Source of the DNA: an uncultured Spirochaetota bacterium
GTDB taxonomy: Bacteria; Spirochaetota; Spirochaetia; Treponematales; Rectinemataceae
Length of the DNA stretch: 64,000 bases
Reading direction: 5' to 3'
Assembly (NCBI GenBank): GCA_903821875.1
Contig: CAIJMU010000146.1
Span: 62,001 to 126,000, forward strand
The notes below the pieces were generated by a model. That model had not been told where the DNA came from, searched no databases, and worked only from the letters and a program-made list of their open reading frames with translations. Position 1 is the first letter of the stretch. Each line of letters starts with the position of its first letter. This document shows positions 8,352 to 18,200 of the stretch, piece after piece. Made by a program: the position numbers and the translations under genes.

Positions 8352-9335
8352 TTAGCGGAGGAAGGAGTAGCGCTCCTTCATGAAGAGGAGCCAGGGCTCG
8401 AGTTCGGGGAAGCGGGCGATCGGGGCAGAGGCGATGAGGTCCTTGGTCGCGATGGGGACGAAGGATGACGGCTCGAGAAGGAGCCGGGGCCAGACCTCGT
8501 AGACATCGTGGCCGAGATCGCGAAAGCGGGGAGAGGTGACCGCCCGGATTTCGCGGTTCTCGGTGACGGTGACATGGACGAGCTTGACCTGGTCTACCTC
8601 GGGGATGCCCACCTCGATGATTCTCGAGGCCAGGAGCTGCTGTCGGGCGAGCTGGTACAGCGGCTCGTAGAGCATGTCCTCGATCCTCGGGGCGATGGTC
8701 AGGTCGAATGGGGTGAAGGCGCCGTAGTAGATCCCGCGGTAGGATTCGGCGCGGTCGGAGCCGTCAGACCGAAAACGTTTGTACGACACCCCATACGACT
8801 CGCTGTACTTCCACTCGATGAGCAGCATTACCTGTTGGCCGTCGATGGCCTCGTAGATGACCGCGGCATCTATCGACGTTGAACCAGCGCCGCGATGGCG
8901 GTCGGCGCCGAGCTTGGGAATCTCGCCGAGGTAGTTGTAGTCGCCAATCCATTCGAAAGCGATGAACGAGTCCTCCTCGACCGGAAGCATTCGCGCCAGG
9001 TCAGGGAAGTGAGGCCGGAGAAGGTCGGCGAGCGGCTCAGGCCGTTTGGCAAATGGGTAGAGGGCGTTGACGCAGAATACTTGGCTGGAGCAAAGATGAT
9101 TCGAGGGGAGCCCTGGCAGGGCTCCTCCGTGCCAGACGATGCCGAGGCGCTCAAAGTCTGCCATGGCATCGTCACGTATCTCGTGGAAAAGATTGAAGTG
9201 GGCAAGCTCCATGGGCAGGCAGAAGGGATACATGCGGGAGCGGTAGAGGCCAGGAACTCGGGCCTTGCGAGGAAGGGTCTTTGACGTCAGCTTCCAGGCG
9301 AGCTGGCGTCGCTTTTCGGTGCTCAGGAATGTCAT
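8352..9335 (-). CDS. PD-(D/E)XK restriction-endonuclease-like protein (paralogue B), downstream of Bet
   Basis: 327 aa. FEWIG, TSIDAAVIYEAIDG and LLIEWKY place Asp156, Glu174 and Lys176 as a PD-(D/E)XK centre; the same motifs occur in the gene at 5976-6884. It starts 30 nt after the Bet/RecT gene with GAGGT ahead of the ATG, so the two are co-transcribed. Recombinases of the Bet family usually pair with an exonuclease; this gene occupies that place but does not look like a YqaJ or lambda-Exo protein. It may be that partner, or an unrelated restriction-type nuclease. Confidence 0.65.
   Translation of the reverse strand: MTFLSTEKRRQLAWKLTSKTLPRKARVPGLYRSRMYPFCLPMELAHFNLFHEIRDDAMADFERLGIVWHGGALPGLPSNHLCSSQVFCVNALYPFAKRPEPLADLLRPHFPDLARMLPVEEDSFIAFEWIGDYNYLGEIPKLGADRHRGAGSTSIDAAVIYEAIDGQQVMLLIEWKYSESYGVSYKRFRSDGSDRAESYRGIYYGAFTPFDLTIAPRIEDMLYEPLYQLARQQLLASRIIEVGIPEVDQVKLVHVTVTENREIRAVTSPRFRDLGHDVYEVWPRLLLEPSSFVPIATKDLIASAPIARFPELEPWLLFMKERYSFLR
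8771..8786 (-). repeat. Copy 1 of 16-bp GARAACGTTTG motif
   Basis: GAAAACGTTTGTACGA on the plus strand, identical to the copy at 38631. It lies inside the coding sequence of nuclease paralogue B, so it may be fortuitous, but it shares orientation with the four right-end copies. Confidence 0.5.
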
Positions 9336-9364
9336 ATCGGTGGTACCTCGTTGGTCTTGGTGGC

Positions 9365-10333
9365 TTAGGCGGTGGCGCCGGCCATGGTGTTCACATTGCG
9401 GACCACCTTGGTCGAGTACGACAGCATCTTCAGGACCCCTTCCCGATCGCGGGACTTGCGAGCCTTGTCGACGACCCAGGAGTAGTGTTTCGAGGTGAAG
9501 GCCTCGGCATTGGCATCAAGGTAGCCTTGAAGCCGTGCGAGGAGATCTTCCTGACTCTCACCGGGATAGGGATCTTGATAGCCATAGCTGCCGTTCGACT
9601 GCTGGGACGTGAAGGGCGACCTGCTTGGGGGTGCCGAGGCTGGCATCGTGAGCACCACAGGGACTTCGGCAGGGGTGGTTTCCTGGGGCGGCATGGCCGG
9701 GATAGACGGTTGTACATTTCGTACCGACTCTGTAGCCGGCATCGGCGTGCTGCTGGCAGGTAGCGTGTTCTCAGCATCGGGTAGTTCCGCGGCATCATAC
9801 GGCATGCCGCCAAGTTCATCGGGAAATGCGAGCCTGAACCCTTGGGAGATAGCGACCTTCTTCAGTTGGAAGCGGGGCTGCTTGCTCCAGAACGAGGTTG
9901 GGGAGCCATCACGCTTCTTCTGGACAGCCTCGGGCCAATAGACTTCATGGACGAATGGCTCGGACCAGTCCTTGCGGTGAATCTCGACGAAGGCCTTCAT
10001 GGCATCGCCCTCACCTTCGACCCAGGCACGCCAACCATCGAGCGCCCCGGTGCGTTCGGCGCGTTTGAGATAGACCTCATAGCCGGTGATGATGCTGAGG
10101 CGGCGATACTCGCCTTCGCCGTAGACGGCGACGTGGACCTCGCGCTTGAAGGGGTTGAGGCCAAATGCTTGAGCGATCTCGATGAACTGAAGCTTCTCGG
10201 GTTCGGTGAGCTGGGTGGCGAGGCCGAAGGCTTTGAGGAAATCGAGTACCGTTTCCTTGCGGATCTCGGGAACGGTCGGTGGACTCGGCGATGCCTCTCT
10301 GTTGGGGACAAGGGCTGGATAGGCACTCTGCAT
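9365..10333 (-). CDS. bet: Phage recombination protein Bet (RecT family single-strand annealing protein)
   Basis: 322 aa from the ATG at 10333, which follows AGGAGG; the longer open frame upstream has no such site. Bet-type proteins coat single-stranded DNA and anneal complementary strands. The core segment EKLQFIEIAQAFGLNPFKRE, then VYGEGEYRRLSIITGYEVYLK and an alternating charged stretch near residue 130, match the Bet/RecT family. A Pro/Ser/Ala-rich linker (residues about 215-275) separates the core from a helical C-terminus, where such proteins often contact SSB or nuclease partners. The element also encodes a Mu-Gam-like protein and an SSB at 36-37 kb, so a full recombination set is present though split. 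Confidence 0.85.
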   Translation of the reverse strand: MQSAYPALVPNREASPSPPTVPEIRKETVLDFLKAFGLATQLTEPEKLQFIEIAQAFGLNPFKREVHVAVYGEGEYRRLSIITGYEVYLKRAERTGALDGWRAWVEGEGDAMKAFVEIHRKDWSEPFVHEVYWPEAVQKKRDGSPTSFWSKQPRFQLKKVAISQGFRLAFPDELGGMPYDAAELPDAENTLPASSTPMPATESVRNVQPSIPAMPPQETTPAEVPVVLTMPASAPPSRSPFTSQQSNGSYGYQDPYPGESQEDLLARLQGYLDANAEAFTSKHYSWVVDKARKSRDREGVLKMLSYSTKVVRNVNTMAGATA

Positions 10334-10454
10334 TGGATACCTCCTGTGAGATGGATCTCCAATAGCAGTAGAATCTGGGTCGGGCTTGGCGCAGGCAATC
10401 AGGGCTGGATTCTGACGCTTGTCAGCGGTTTCGGTATCGGATACCATTGAATCC

Positions 10455-11411
10455 ATGAAAACCGATGCCGATGCCATGCCCCCCGACCTGATCAGGGCCA
10501 TCGAGGGCAAAAAGCGGGAACTAGACCGGCACCGGCCCTTTCCTCCGGCAGTGGTGAAAAAGCTCGAAGAGCAGTTCAGGCTCGAATGGACCTACAACTC
10601 CAATGCCATCGAGGGGAACACCCTCAACCTCCGAGAGACCGAGCTCGTCCTCAACCGCGGTCTCACGATCGGCAAGAAGAGCCTACGTGAGCACTTTGAG
10701 GTCTTGAACCACGCCGAGGCAATCACGCTCCTCGAGAACATTTGCACGAAGAAGAAGGACCTTTCTGAGGATCTGATACTCTCGTTGCACCGGCTCATCC
10801 TCAAGAACATCGATGATGCCGAGGCCGGCCGGTACCGACAGTCCAATGTCATGATCGTGGGTGCCGTCCACATTCCGCCCCAGGCGGTGAAGGTTCCCCG
10901 GCTGATGGGTGAGCTGCTAGCTTGGTATCACGAAAACTCGAGGAAGATCCCCGCCCCTGAACTGGCAGCCTGGGTCCACTACAAGTTCGTGAACATCCAC
11001 CCCTTTATCGACGGGAATGGAAGGACCGCCAGGCTCCTCATGAACCTCATCCTGATGCGCGCTGGGTACCCGCCGGCGGTCATCCTGACCGTCGACCGCA
11101 AGAAGTACTACCGAGTGCTCAAGGATGCGGACAAGGACCGTTTTGAGGGCTTCCTGGCCTTTATCGGAAGGTCAATAGACCGGTCCCTATCGATCTACCT
11201 CAACGCGATGAAGGGGACGGGGGAGGAGTCGGAGCGGCACGGGTATATGTTCCTTTCGGAGGCGACAAAGCACTGCGAGTATGGGATCGAGTACCTGTCC
11301 TACCTTGCCAGGACAGGAAGGCTGGGAGCGGTGAAGATCGGGAGCAAGTGGATGACGACGAGGGAAGCGCTGGAGGACTACAAGGCCAAGGTGGACGAGG
11401 GAACGAAGTAG
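10455..11411 (+). CDS. Fic-domain protein (AMPylation/nucleotidyl transfer) with C-terminal HTH
   Basis: 318 aa from the ATG at 10455; an in-frame TTG at 10419 is the only alternative. Fic enzymes transfer AMP or another nucleotide moiety to protein hydroxyls. The catalytic HPFIDGNGRTAR is intact (His182) and an N-terminal inhibitory helix S-N-A-I-E-G-N (residues 49-55) marks it as a class II, self-inhibited Fic protein. The C-terminal 50 residues (SEATKH...GAVKIGSKWMTTREALEDY) look like an excisionase-type winged helix. It is divergent from bet and alone in its direction. Fic genes are common in defence islands; target unknown. Confidence 0.9.
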   Translation: MKTDADAMPPDLIRAIEGKKRELDRHRPFPPAVVKKLEEQFRLEWTYNSNAIEGNTLNLRETELVLNRGLTIGKKSLREHFEVLNHAEAITLLENICTKKKDLSEDLILSLHRLILKNIDDAEAGRYRQSNVMIVGAVHIPPQAVKVPRLMGELLAWYHENSRKIPAPELAAWVHYKFVNIHPFIDGNGRTARLLMNLILMRAGYPPAVILTVDRKKYYRVLKDADKDRFEGFLAFIGRSIDRSLSIYLNAMKGTGEESERHGYMFLSEATKHCEYGIEYLSYLARTGRLGAVKIGSKWMTTREALEDYKAKVDEGTK

Positions 11412-11435
11412 TATTGATTGCCTGGGCAAGACCTC

Positions 11436-11723
11436 TTAGGTGATCTGTTCCCCAAGCTCCTTTTCGAGGCCCCGAAACAGCTCAGGAAGTTGTCCAACAT
11501 CGATTTCGTAGTGATAGCTATCCCTGGGGAGACCATAGGGCGAAATGATCTTTCCAACTGCCCTTTTCACCAAGGTGCCAACCAGCTCATGGTCCGGCAC
11601 CTGTTTGCAGCCCATCGCCGAAAGCAAACCCTTGATCTTGCTACCAAGCACATTGTTCCTGATGCTTTCGGCGTACCCGAATTGCCTGAGGTAGGCGATG
11701 ATCCAATCTGAGCTGATCTTCAT
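11436..11723 (-). CDS. Small hypothetical protein
   Basis: 95 aa, with GAGGT 4 nt before the ATG. No family recognised. The sequence is soluble and mixed (DWIIAYLRQFGYAESIRNN at the N-terminus, ELFRGLEKELGEQ at the C-terminus). It sits convergent to the Fic gene and divergent from the SNF2 operon. Nothing decides its function; it may be a small accessory or regulator of either neighbour. Confidence 0.5.
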   Translation of the reverse strand: MKISSDWIIAYLRQFGYAESIRNNVLGSKIKGLLSAMGCKQVPDHELVGTLVKRAVGKIISPYGLPRDSYHYEIDVGQLPELFRGLEKELGEQIT

Positions 11724-11848
11724 GATGACCTCGATTGATTTGGCCAGGAAAGATTCTCAAGAGGCTCAGTTTCGGGCATCCAGCCCCAAAGCACAAGAGA
11801 TTCCCAGTCACTGTGTCAGGTTGAAAGCCTCTTGGCTGTGCAATGACT

Positions 11849-11877
11849 TTGACAGGCGGGTAGGTCTTGGCTACTAT
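11849..11877 (+). promoter_or_regulatory. Sigma-70-type promoter of the DISARM-like operon
   Basis: TTGACA, a 17-nt spacer and TACTAT, a near-consensus arrangement, about 79 nt before the SNF2 helicase ATG. No other good promoter is visible before that operon. Confidence 0.7.
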
Positions 11878-11955
11878 GCATCGGTGAGTGGAAGATCGAA
11901 TCGGGCTTTCATAAGTCCTTGTATGACAAAATCATCCGAGAAATAGGGAGGATTC

Positions 11956-14900
11956 ATGGCATCGGCGCCTGCTTCGAGCCTGCCGCGCATTGGCCTAAAC
12001 GCCTATATCCGCTCCCGCTGGGGGATCATCACCAACGTCGAGCCCTTCGATACCCGAGGGCCCGAGGGCGTCCTGCACCTTGTGACGATAGAGTATGGGG
12101 CCGCCGACGGCGGGGGAGATGATACGGTCGTCTGGGAACGCGAGGCAGACGCCCGGGTCCTCGAGATCTCGAAGATAGGCGACCTCTCTAGTACCAAGCC
12201 GATGGATCCCGATGACCATGCGGCGATGATCTCGGCAGCCCGCTGGAACGCCCTGACTCCCTTCTTGTCACCCTACTCCCCCACGGAGAGGGCCAAGAAC
12301 CTCGCCTCCAGTCCGCTCTTCGGCGCGGTTCAGGGGGAGGACTACCAAATGGTTCCCCTCCTCCAGGCGCTCTCGATGGAGCGCATATCGCTCCTCCTCG
12401 CGGATGATGTCGGCCTTGGAAAGACGATAGAGACGGGCCTCATCCTCACCGAGCTCCTCCTCAGGCGGAAGATTCGGCGCGTCCTCATCCTTACACCCGC
12501 GAGTCTCAAGGCTCAGTGGAAGGAGGAGATGAAGGAGCGCTTCAGCCTCGGCTTCGACGTCGTTGATCGCGAGGAGACCGCCCGGTTCCGCCGTAGCCAG
12601 GGGCTCGAGGCGAATCCTTGGCGACTTCTTCCACGCATAATCGCGAGCTACTACTACCTTAGGCAGCCTGATGTCCTCGAGCAGTTCCTGTCGACCTGCC
12701 GCGACGCGGTGAGACCAGGGGGAGAAGGCGGCAGGCTTCCCTGGGATCTGCTCATCGTGGATGAGGCTCACAACCTGATGCCCGTTCCCTTCGGCGAAGA
12801 GTCCGATCTCACGAAGATGCTACGGGAAATAGGCCCCTACTTCGAGCACAAGCTCTTCCTCACCGCGACTCCCCATAACGGCCACACGAGAAGCTTCACG
12901 GGGCTGCTCGAGCTTCTCGATCCCGTCCGCTTCGTCCAGAAGAGTGAGCTCTCCGAGAATGAGCGCACTCTTGTCAAGAACCTCGTCGTGAGGCGACTGA
13001 AGCGAGAGATCAACGCCCAGGATAGGGCCGCAAAGCGTCCGCAGAGATTCGTCGATCGGAGCGTATCACCCGCTCCGGTATACCTGAAAGCGACTGAGGT
13101 CCGGCTCTACGAAGCCTTCGGTGAATTCCGCGGCTCCATGAAGAGATTGGTCAGGTCAGCTGGCATAGAAAAGAACAGAGTAGGCGCGTTCGCCGTCGAG
13201 ATACTGGCGAAGCGCCTCCTCTCTTGCCCCTTCGCCTTCGCGGATTCCTGGTTCAGGATGGTGGCAAACCTTCGTGATGACACTGGAGGGAGTGAGCTTG
13301 CTTCTCCGGCAGAGACGGCCAATGAGGCAGCCGTCAAGAGAGCCAAGCGTGACCTGGATAACGAGACCGAAGACGACCAGGAAAAGAACTCGCGTGAGGG
13401 CTTCGCGAGCGCGACGGTCGGTGCCTGGCTAAAGCCGTGGGCATCGCAACTGAAGGGCGAGATAGATGCGATAGGCGACGCGATCGCGGCATTAGGCATC
13501 AAATCCTCGGATCCTATTGCCGCACCTGAGGATAGCCGAATCGAGAGGCTCATCGAGACGATCGATGGCGAACTTCGTGAAGGCGGCCTTTGGCGAGATG
13601 ATGAGAGGATGATTGTCTTCACGGAGTACAAGACAACGCTCGACTATCTGGCAGCCAAGCTTGAAAAGCGCTATCCGGAAGGAAGCAACCGGATTGCTCT
13701 TCTCTATGGAGGAAGCGACCCGAGCATGAATGCGGAGCGGCGCGAGGAGATCAAGCGTCGATTCAACGACCCAAGTGATCCAGTCCGTCTGCTCCTGGCC
13801 ACGGACACCGCGAGCGAAGGACTCAATCTTCAAGCGACTGCCCACCGAGTATTCCACTTCGACATCCCATGGAACCCTTCCAGGCTGGAGCAAAGGAATG
13901 GCCGCCTCGATCGGCATGGCCAGGCGCGCAACGTCGTCGTCTATCACTTCACCTGCGAGCAAAACCTTGATCTCGCCTTTCTTGCCACGATCGTCGAGAA
14001 GGTCCAGCAGATACGTGAGGATCTCGGGTCCATGGGAGAGGTCTTCGATCGGGCATTCCAGCGCCGCCTCCTAGACGGAGAGGAAGTCCGAACGGTAGTC
14101 AGCGATCTTGAACTCGACATCAAACGCCGACAGGCTCGCATCAATGTCCCCTCGACGGATGGAGCTACGATAGACGGAGACATCGCACGATATCGAGCTG
14201 CCCTCGGCTTCACGCCAGAGGCATTCAAGCTGTTCATCGATCGGGCCATGGCCGGGAAGAGCGCGCCACCACCACGCATGACAGGGCCTGAGGGCTCCGG
14301 CAAGTATCGCCTGAAGCTTCCCCTACCCAGTGATTGGAAGCGGCTCATCGAGGATGAGATCGCGGATCCAGAAAGCAGGGCAATACCAGCCTTGATATTC
14401 GATGGCTTGGCCTGTATCGAGCAGATACACGGAAGGCCTCTCTTCAAGGTGCCGGCTGACTCCCGTCTCCTCCATCTAGGCCACCCCCTCGTCCGCGAAG
14501 CATTGGCCGTCTGGTCGCGGCGCCGCTACGAAGCCTGGGTGGACCGTAAGGGAGGCGCCGGTCCATGGACTGTTCATCGCGGAAAGCTGCCGGCAGGGAC
14601 TCGTGCCCTGCTACGGTTGACGGTAGAAGAACTTGCCGTGAATGAGCTTCGTGAGGCCTTCCACCACTGGGTCCGTGTCTGGGAATGCGAGATCAACACC
14701 GAGGGGAGGCTACAAGCCCCAAGGCCCTTCAATGGGCAACCGTCAGGCGAGGCAGCACTGCTTCGTGATGCTTCCTCGGAATCCCAGCTCATAGAATCGG
14801 CCCGACGTATATTCATGGACATTGAAGATGAGATGGCCGATGCCTTCGCCTCGATCAGGGAGAACCTCAACACCTCCCTAAGGCCTCTCCTCGCGGTCGC

Positions 14901-15255
14901 GACCAAAGAGGAAGTCGGGAAGGAGAAGGAGAGACTCGATGCACGTATCGCGGAGATCGATGTCGCGATGCGGGATGCCAATGTAAAAGCGATCTCAAAG
15001 GAGCTGGATACGCTCATAGCCGAAGGAGAGACCTGGCTCTTCGAGGAAATATCACGCGACGAGGCCGAACGGAAGCAGCGCCTTGAAGAGGAACTCGAAC
15101 TACGAAAGAGACGATACCGAGAGCTCCGCGACTTCCTCAAGAAGGAGCAGAAGCGACTACTGGAGGAAGTCCTCCCGCGCCGCTATAGCCTCGCAGGTAA
15201 CATCCAGGTATTTCCGGTTGGGGTTGAGCTCGTTCTCCCGGAGACGATCGTATGA
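11956..15255 (+). CDS. SNF2-family helicase, DrmD-like (DISARM-type)
   Basis: 1099 aa; GGGAGGA precedes the ATG. An SF2/SNF2 motor: Walker A D-D-V-G-L-G-K-T-I-E near residue 153, LLIVDEAHN near 267, LFLTATPHNGH near 300, then the helicase C lobe with VFTEYK, LLATDTASEGLNLQ and QRNGRLDRHGQ near 610-655, and a long helical C-terminal region rich in Glu/Arg. It is the first gene of a four-gene rightward operon and overlaps the methylase start by 4 nt. In class 1 DISARM the SNF2-like DrmD precedes an adenine methylase, a helicase and a DUF1998 protein, the order found here. It would act as a DNA translocase on incoming DNA. Confidence 0.85.
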   Translation: MASAPASSLPRIGLNAYIRSRWGIITNVEPFDTRGPEGVLHLVTIEYGAADGGGDDTVVWEREADARVLEISKIGDLSSTKPMDPDDHAAMISAARWNALTPFLSPYSPTERAKNLASSPLFGAVQGEDYQMVPLLQALSMERISLLLADDVGLGKTIETGLILTELLLRRKIRRVLILTPASLKAQWKEEMKERFSLGFDVVDREETARFRRSQGLEANPWRLLPRIIASYYYLRQPDVLEQFLSTCRDAVRPGGEGGRLPWDLLIVDEAHNLMPVPFGEESDLTKMLREIGPYFEHKLFLTATPHNGHTRSFTGLLELLDPVRFVQKSELSENERTLVKNLVVRRLKREINAQDRAAKRPQRFVDRSVSPAPVYLKATEVRLYEAFGEFRGSMKRLVRSAGIEKNRVGAFAVEILAKRLLSCPFAFADSWFRMVANLRDDTGGSELASPAETANEAAVKRAKRDLDNETEDDQEKNSREGFASATVGAWLKPWASQLKGEIDAIGDAIAALGIKSSDPIAAPEDSRIERLIETIDGELREGGLWRDDERMIVFTEYKTTLDYLAAKLEKRYPEGSNRIALLYGGSDPSMNAERREEIKRRFNDPSDPVRLLLATDTASEGLNLQATAHRVFHFDIPWNPSRLEQRNGRLDRHGQARNVVVYHFTCEQNLDLAFLATIVEKVQQIREDLGSMGEVFDRAFQRRLLDGEEVRTVVSDLELDIKRRQARINVPSTDGATIDGDIARYRAALGFTPEAFKLFIDRAMAGKSAPPPRMTGPEGSGKYRLKLPLPSDWKRLIEDEIADPESRAIPALIFDGLACIEQIHGRPLFKVPADSRLLHLGHPLVREALAVWSRRRYEAWVDRKGGAGPWTVHRGKLPAGTRALLRLTVEELAVNELREAFHHWVRVWECEINTEGRLQAPRPFNGQPSGEAALLRDASSESQLIESARRIFMDIEDEMADAFASIRENLNTSLRPLLAVATKEEVGKEKERLDARIAEIDVAMRDANVKAISKELDTLIAEGETWLFEEISRDEAERKQRLEEELELRKRRYRELRDFLKKEQKRLLEEVLPRRYSLAGNIQVFPVGVELVLPETIV

Positions 15256-18200
15256 CCGGCATGCGGATGAATAGTCGTGACGCGACTACTCGTCGCGAAG
15301 GTGACCAGGCTTGGTGGAACTCACTCAACCATGGTGGCCTCATGCTCTCGCCCGCGCAGATCAAGAGCCTCTCGCCCGAGGCCGCCGCATTGCGACCTCT
15401 CAATGACTATGCCTATACGAAGCTGAAGAATGCCACCCTCGCACAGCGAGACGATTGGGCGAATCCTCCGGCCCTCGTGCTCGAGACTCTATGGGGAATC
15501 GTGCTCGGCAAAGGTTCCGATGGTTGGCTTAATTCTCCCGATGCGAGCTGGTCGGTGGAGTCAATAACTGGGCGGATAGTCAAACCTTGGCGCGTGTATA
15601 GTCGCGACGGTCTCACGTTCCCTGTATTCCTTGCGGAGAAGCAAGAGCGAGGGTCGGCGAAGCCTCTTTCACGGAATCGCCGCTTCCTTGCCAGAGTTCT
15701 CGAGTGGCAAAGGAAGAAGGGCCTACGCTTTGCCTTGGCTACCAATGGAGCGCAGTGGCGCTTCATCCATGCCGGAACGGACTACGAGTCTTTCACGGAG
15801 TGGGACGAGAGCCTCTGGTTCGAGGAGGGTCGCGAGGGCGACCAGATCGACGCCCTTCGTATCCTGTTCTCAGATCTACCGCGACTCTTCGATCTCGCGG
15901 CTTGCGCCAAGGCAGGCCAAGGCGAGCTCTCACGAGACCTTGGTGAACGAATCAGGCGCGGGGTAGAGCTCCTTGTCGCGGCAGGCGGAGACCGATTCAA
16001 CGAACTCGCGACGGACGATGAAGGCCGACGCTCGGTATACCTCGCGGCTGTCCGGATCGTCATGCGCCTCATCGTCATCCTCTTCTCGGAAGCACGCGCG
16101 TTGCTACCGCGGGACAATCCTGTATACGCTCGCAGCTATAGCCTCGAGGGCCTCCGGGATCAGCTCCATAGGCGAATAGGCCGTAAGGACGGGAGCCTCC
16201 GGAACGGGAGGAGCGCTTGGCCTCGGGTCCTCTCCCTCTTCCGCCTCGTATATGCTGGCAGCAAACACGCGGCTCTCCCGATGACCGCGTATGGCGGAGG
16301 ACTCTTCGAACCGGGGGCGCCTGACTCCGAAGATCCTACATCCCGCGCCTTGGCATCCCTTGAAGATGTGGCAAAACCACTATCCGATGCAGAGATCGCT
16401 CAACTCCTCGATCTCCTGTGCTACGCGACCTATCGCACGAGACAAGGACGGGGATCGATTCCTGTCAAAGCGCCTGTGGACTTCTCCGACCTTTCGAGCG
16501 AGTACATCGGCATTTTATATGAGGGCCTTCTTGACTTCGAGCTTCGCCGCGCCGAGGCGGATGATGCCATAGTGTTCCTGAACGCGGGCAACCAGCCAGC
16601 CCTCCCCCTGTCCCGACTCGAGGCTATGTCAGACAAGGAACTGGAGACGCTCTTCAAGGAGCTCGCGAAAGCCGCGAAGGGCGATGCAGCAGCTGAGGAG
16701 GAACCCGAAGAGGACTCCGCAGATGAATCCGAAGAAGATTTAGCGGAGGAAGGGGTCTCGGACCCCGACGAGAGTGAAGGTGAAGAACTCCTTCAAGTTT
16801 CACTCGAGGACACTGACCAGGCCCCGCGGGACCAAGGTCCCGTCGTAGATCGCGGGCCTGAGGATCTGGCGGCTGAAAGAATCCGGGGATGGAAACTTCG
16901 GGCATCCTTGGCCCTGGAACCGAAGAAGAAGAAAAGCGAATCCGACGCGGCCTTCCAGGAGAGGATCGAGCGCGCGAGTCGTACGGTGAGCGTGAGGGAT
17001 GTCCTCCCGGGCGAATGGTACCTCGTGCGCTGGGGCGGGACCCGAAAGGGCTCGGGCACCTTCTACACGCCGCCGGGACTCGTAGAGCCAACCGTGCGTC
17101 GGACACTCGAGCCACTCCTCTATGAAGGTGAAGGGGACGCGAGCCATCCGAAGCTACCGGAAGCGATACTGTCGCTTAAGGTAGCGGATATCGCGATGGG
17201 ATCGGGTTCCTTCCTGATCGGCGCTCTCCGGGAGATAACGGATGCCCTCCAGAAGAGCCTCTATGCCCACGGTCGCCTCTGTGAACGGGAAGACGGGACT
17301 ACCTGTCGCCTCGCTGATGGCGGCGAGGCCGGCATTGTTGACGACATAATCCCCTTGCCGCAAAGCCACGATGCCTTCGAAGACAGGCTCCGCGGGAGGT
17401 TGAAGCGCCATATCGTGGAACGCTGCCTCTATGGCGTGGACATAGATCCCCTGGCCGTCGAACTCGCCCGCCTCGCGCTCTGGGTAGAGACGATGGACTA
17501 CGAGCTTCCCTTCACCTTCCTGGATCATAAGCTCAAAGTTGGTAATAGCATCGTAGGCTGCCGCTTCTCCTGGCTCGGGCACTATCCGGTCAACGCCTGG
17601 TCGAGAGAAGGTCCCGATAAGGACCATCCCTGGACCAAAGCATACAAAGAGTTCATGAATGAAAACGTAAAGGGCTCGGTCTGCAAATGGCTCGAAGCGG
17701 AGCAGGGACAGATCCTTATGTATAAGGAATATAGCGCCCTTCGAAGCAAGGTCCATGCTGAGGGAATCGCGGCCTTCGCTGAGCTTCACGCCTTGCCGGT
17801 ATGGCAAGCCGAGGAAAGACGTCGGATATACCAGGAAAAGGTCGTAGGGAATGCCTCGGTCAAGGCTCTGAAAGACCAGCTCGATCTCTGGTGTGCCCTC
17901 TGGTTCTGGCCTGCCGACAAGCTCGGTGATGCTCCACTAGCCGACAGCCTAGCGCGACCGAGTCCAGCGGCTCTCGAGATTGCACACACGATTGCCAGGG
18001 AAGAACACTTCTTCCACTGGGAACTTGAGTTCCCCGACGTCTTTGTAGGGACTATTGATGACAAGGCTTCAGGCTTCGATGCTATTCTAGGGAATCCACC
18101 ATGGAATATTCTCAAACCCTATTCGAAAGAGTTCTTCTCTAACTTCGATCCGCTCTATAGGTGTTACGGGAAGTCGCAGGCTCTCGCTAAGCAGAAAGAG

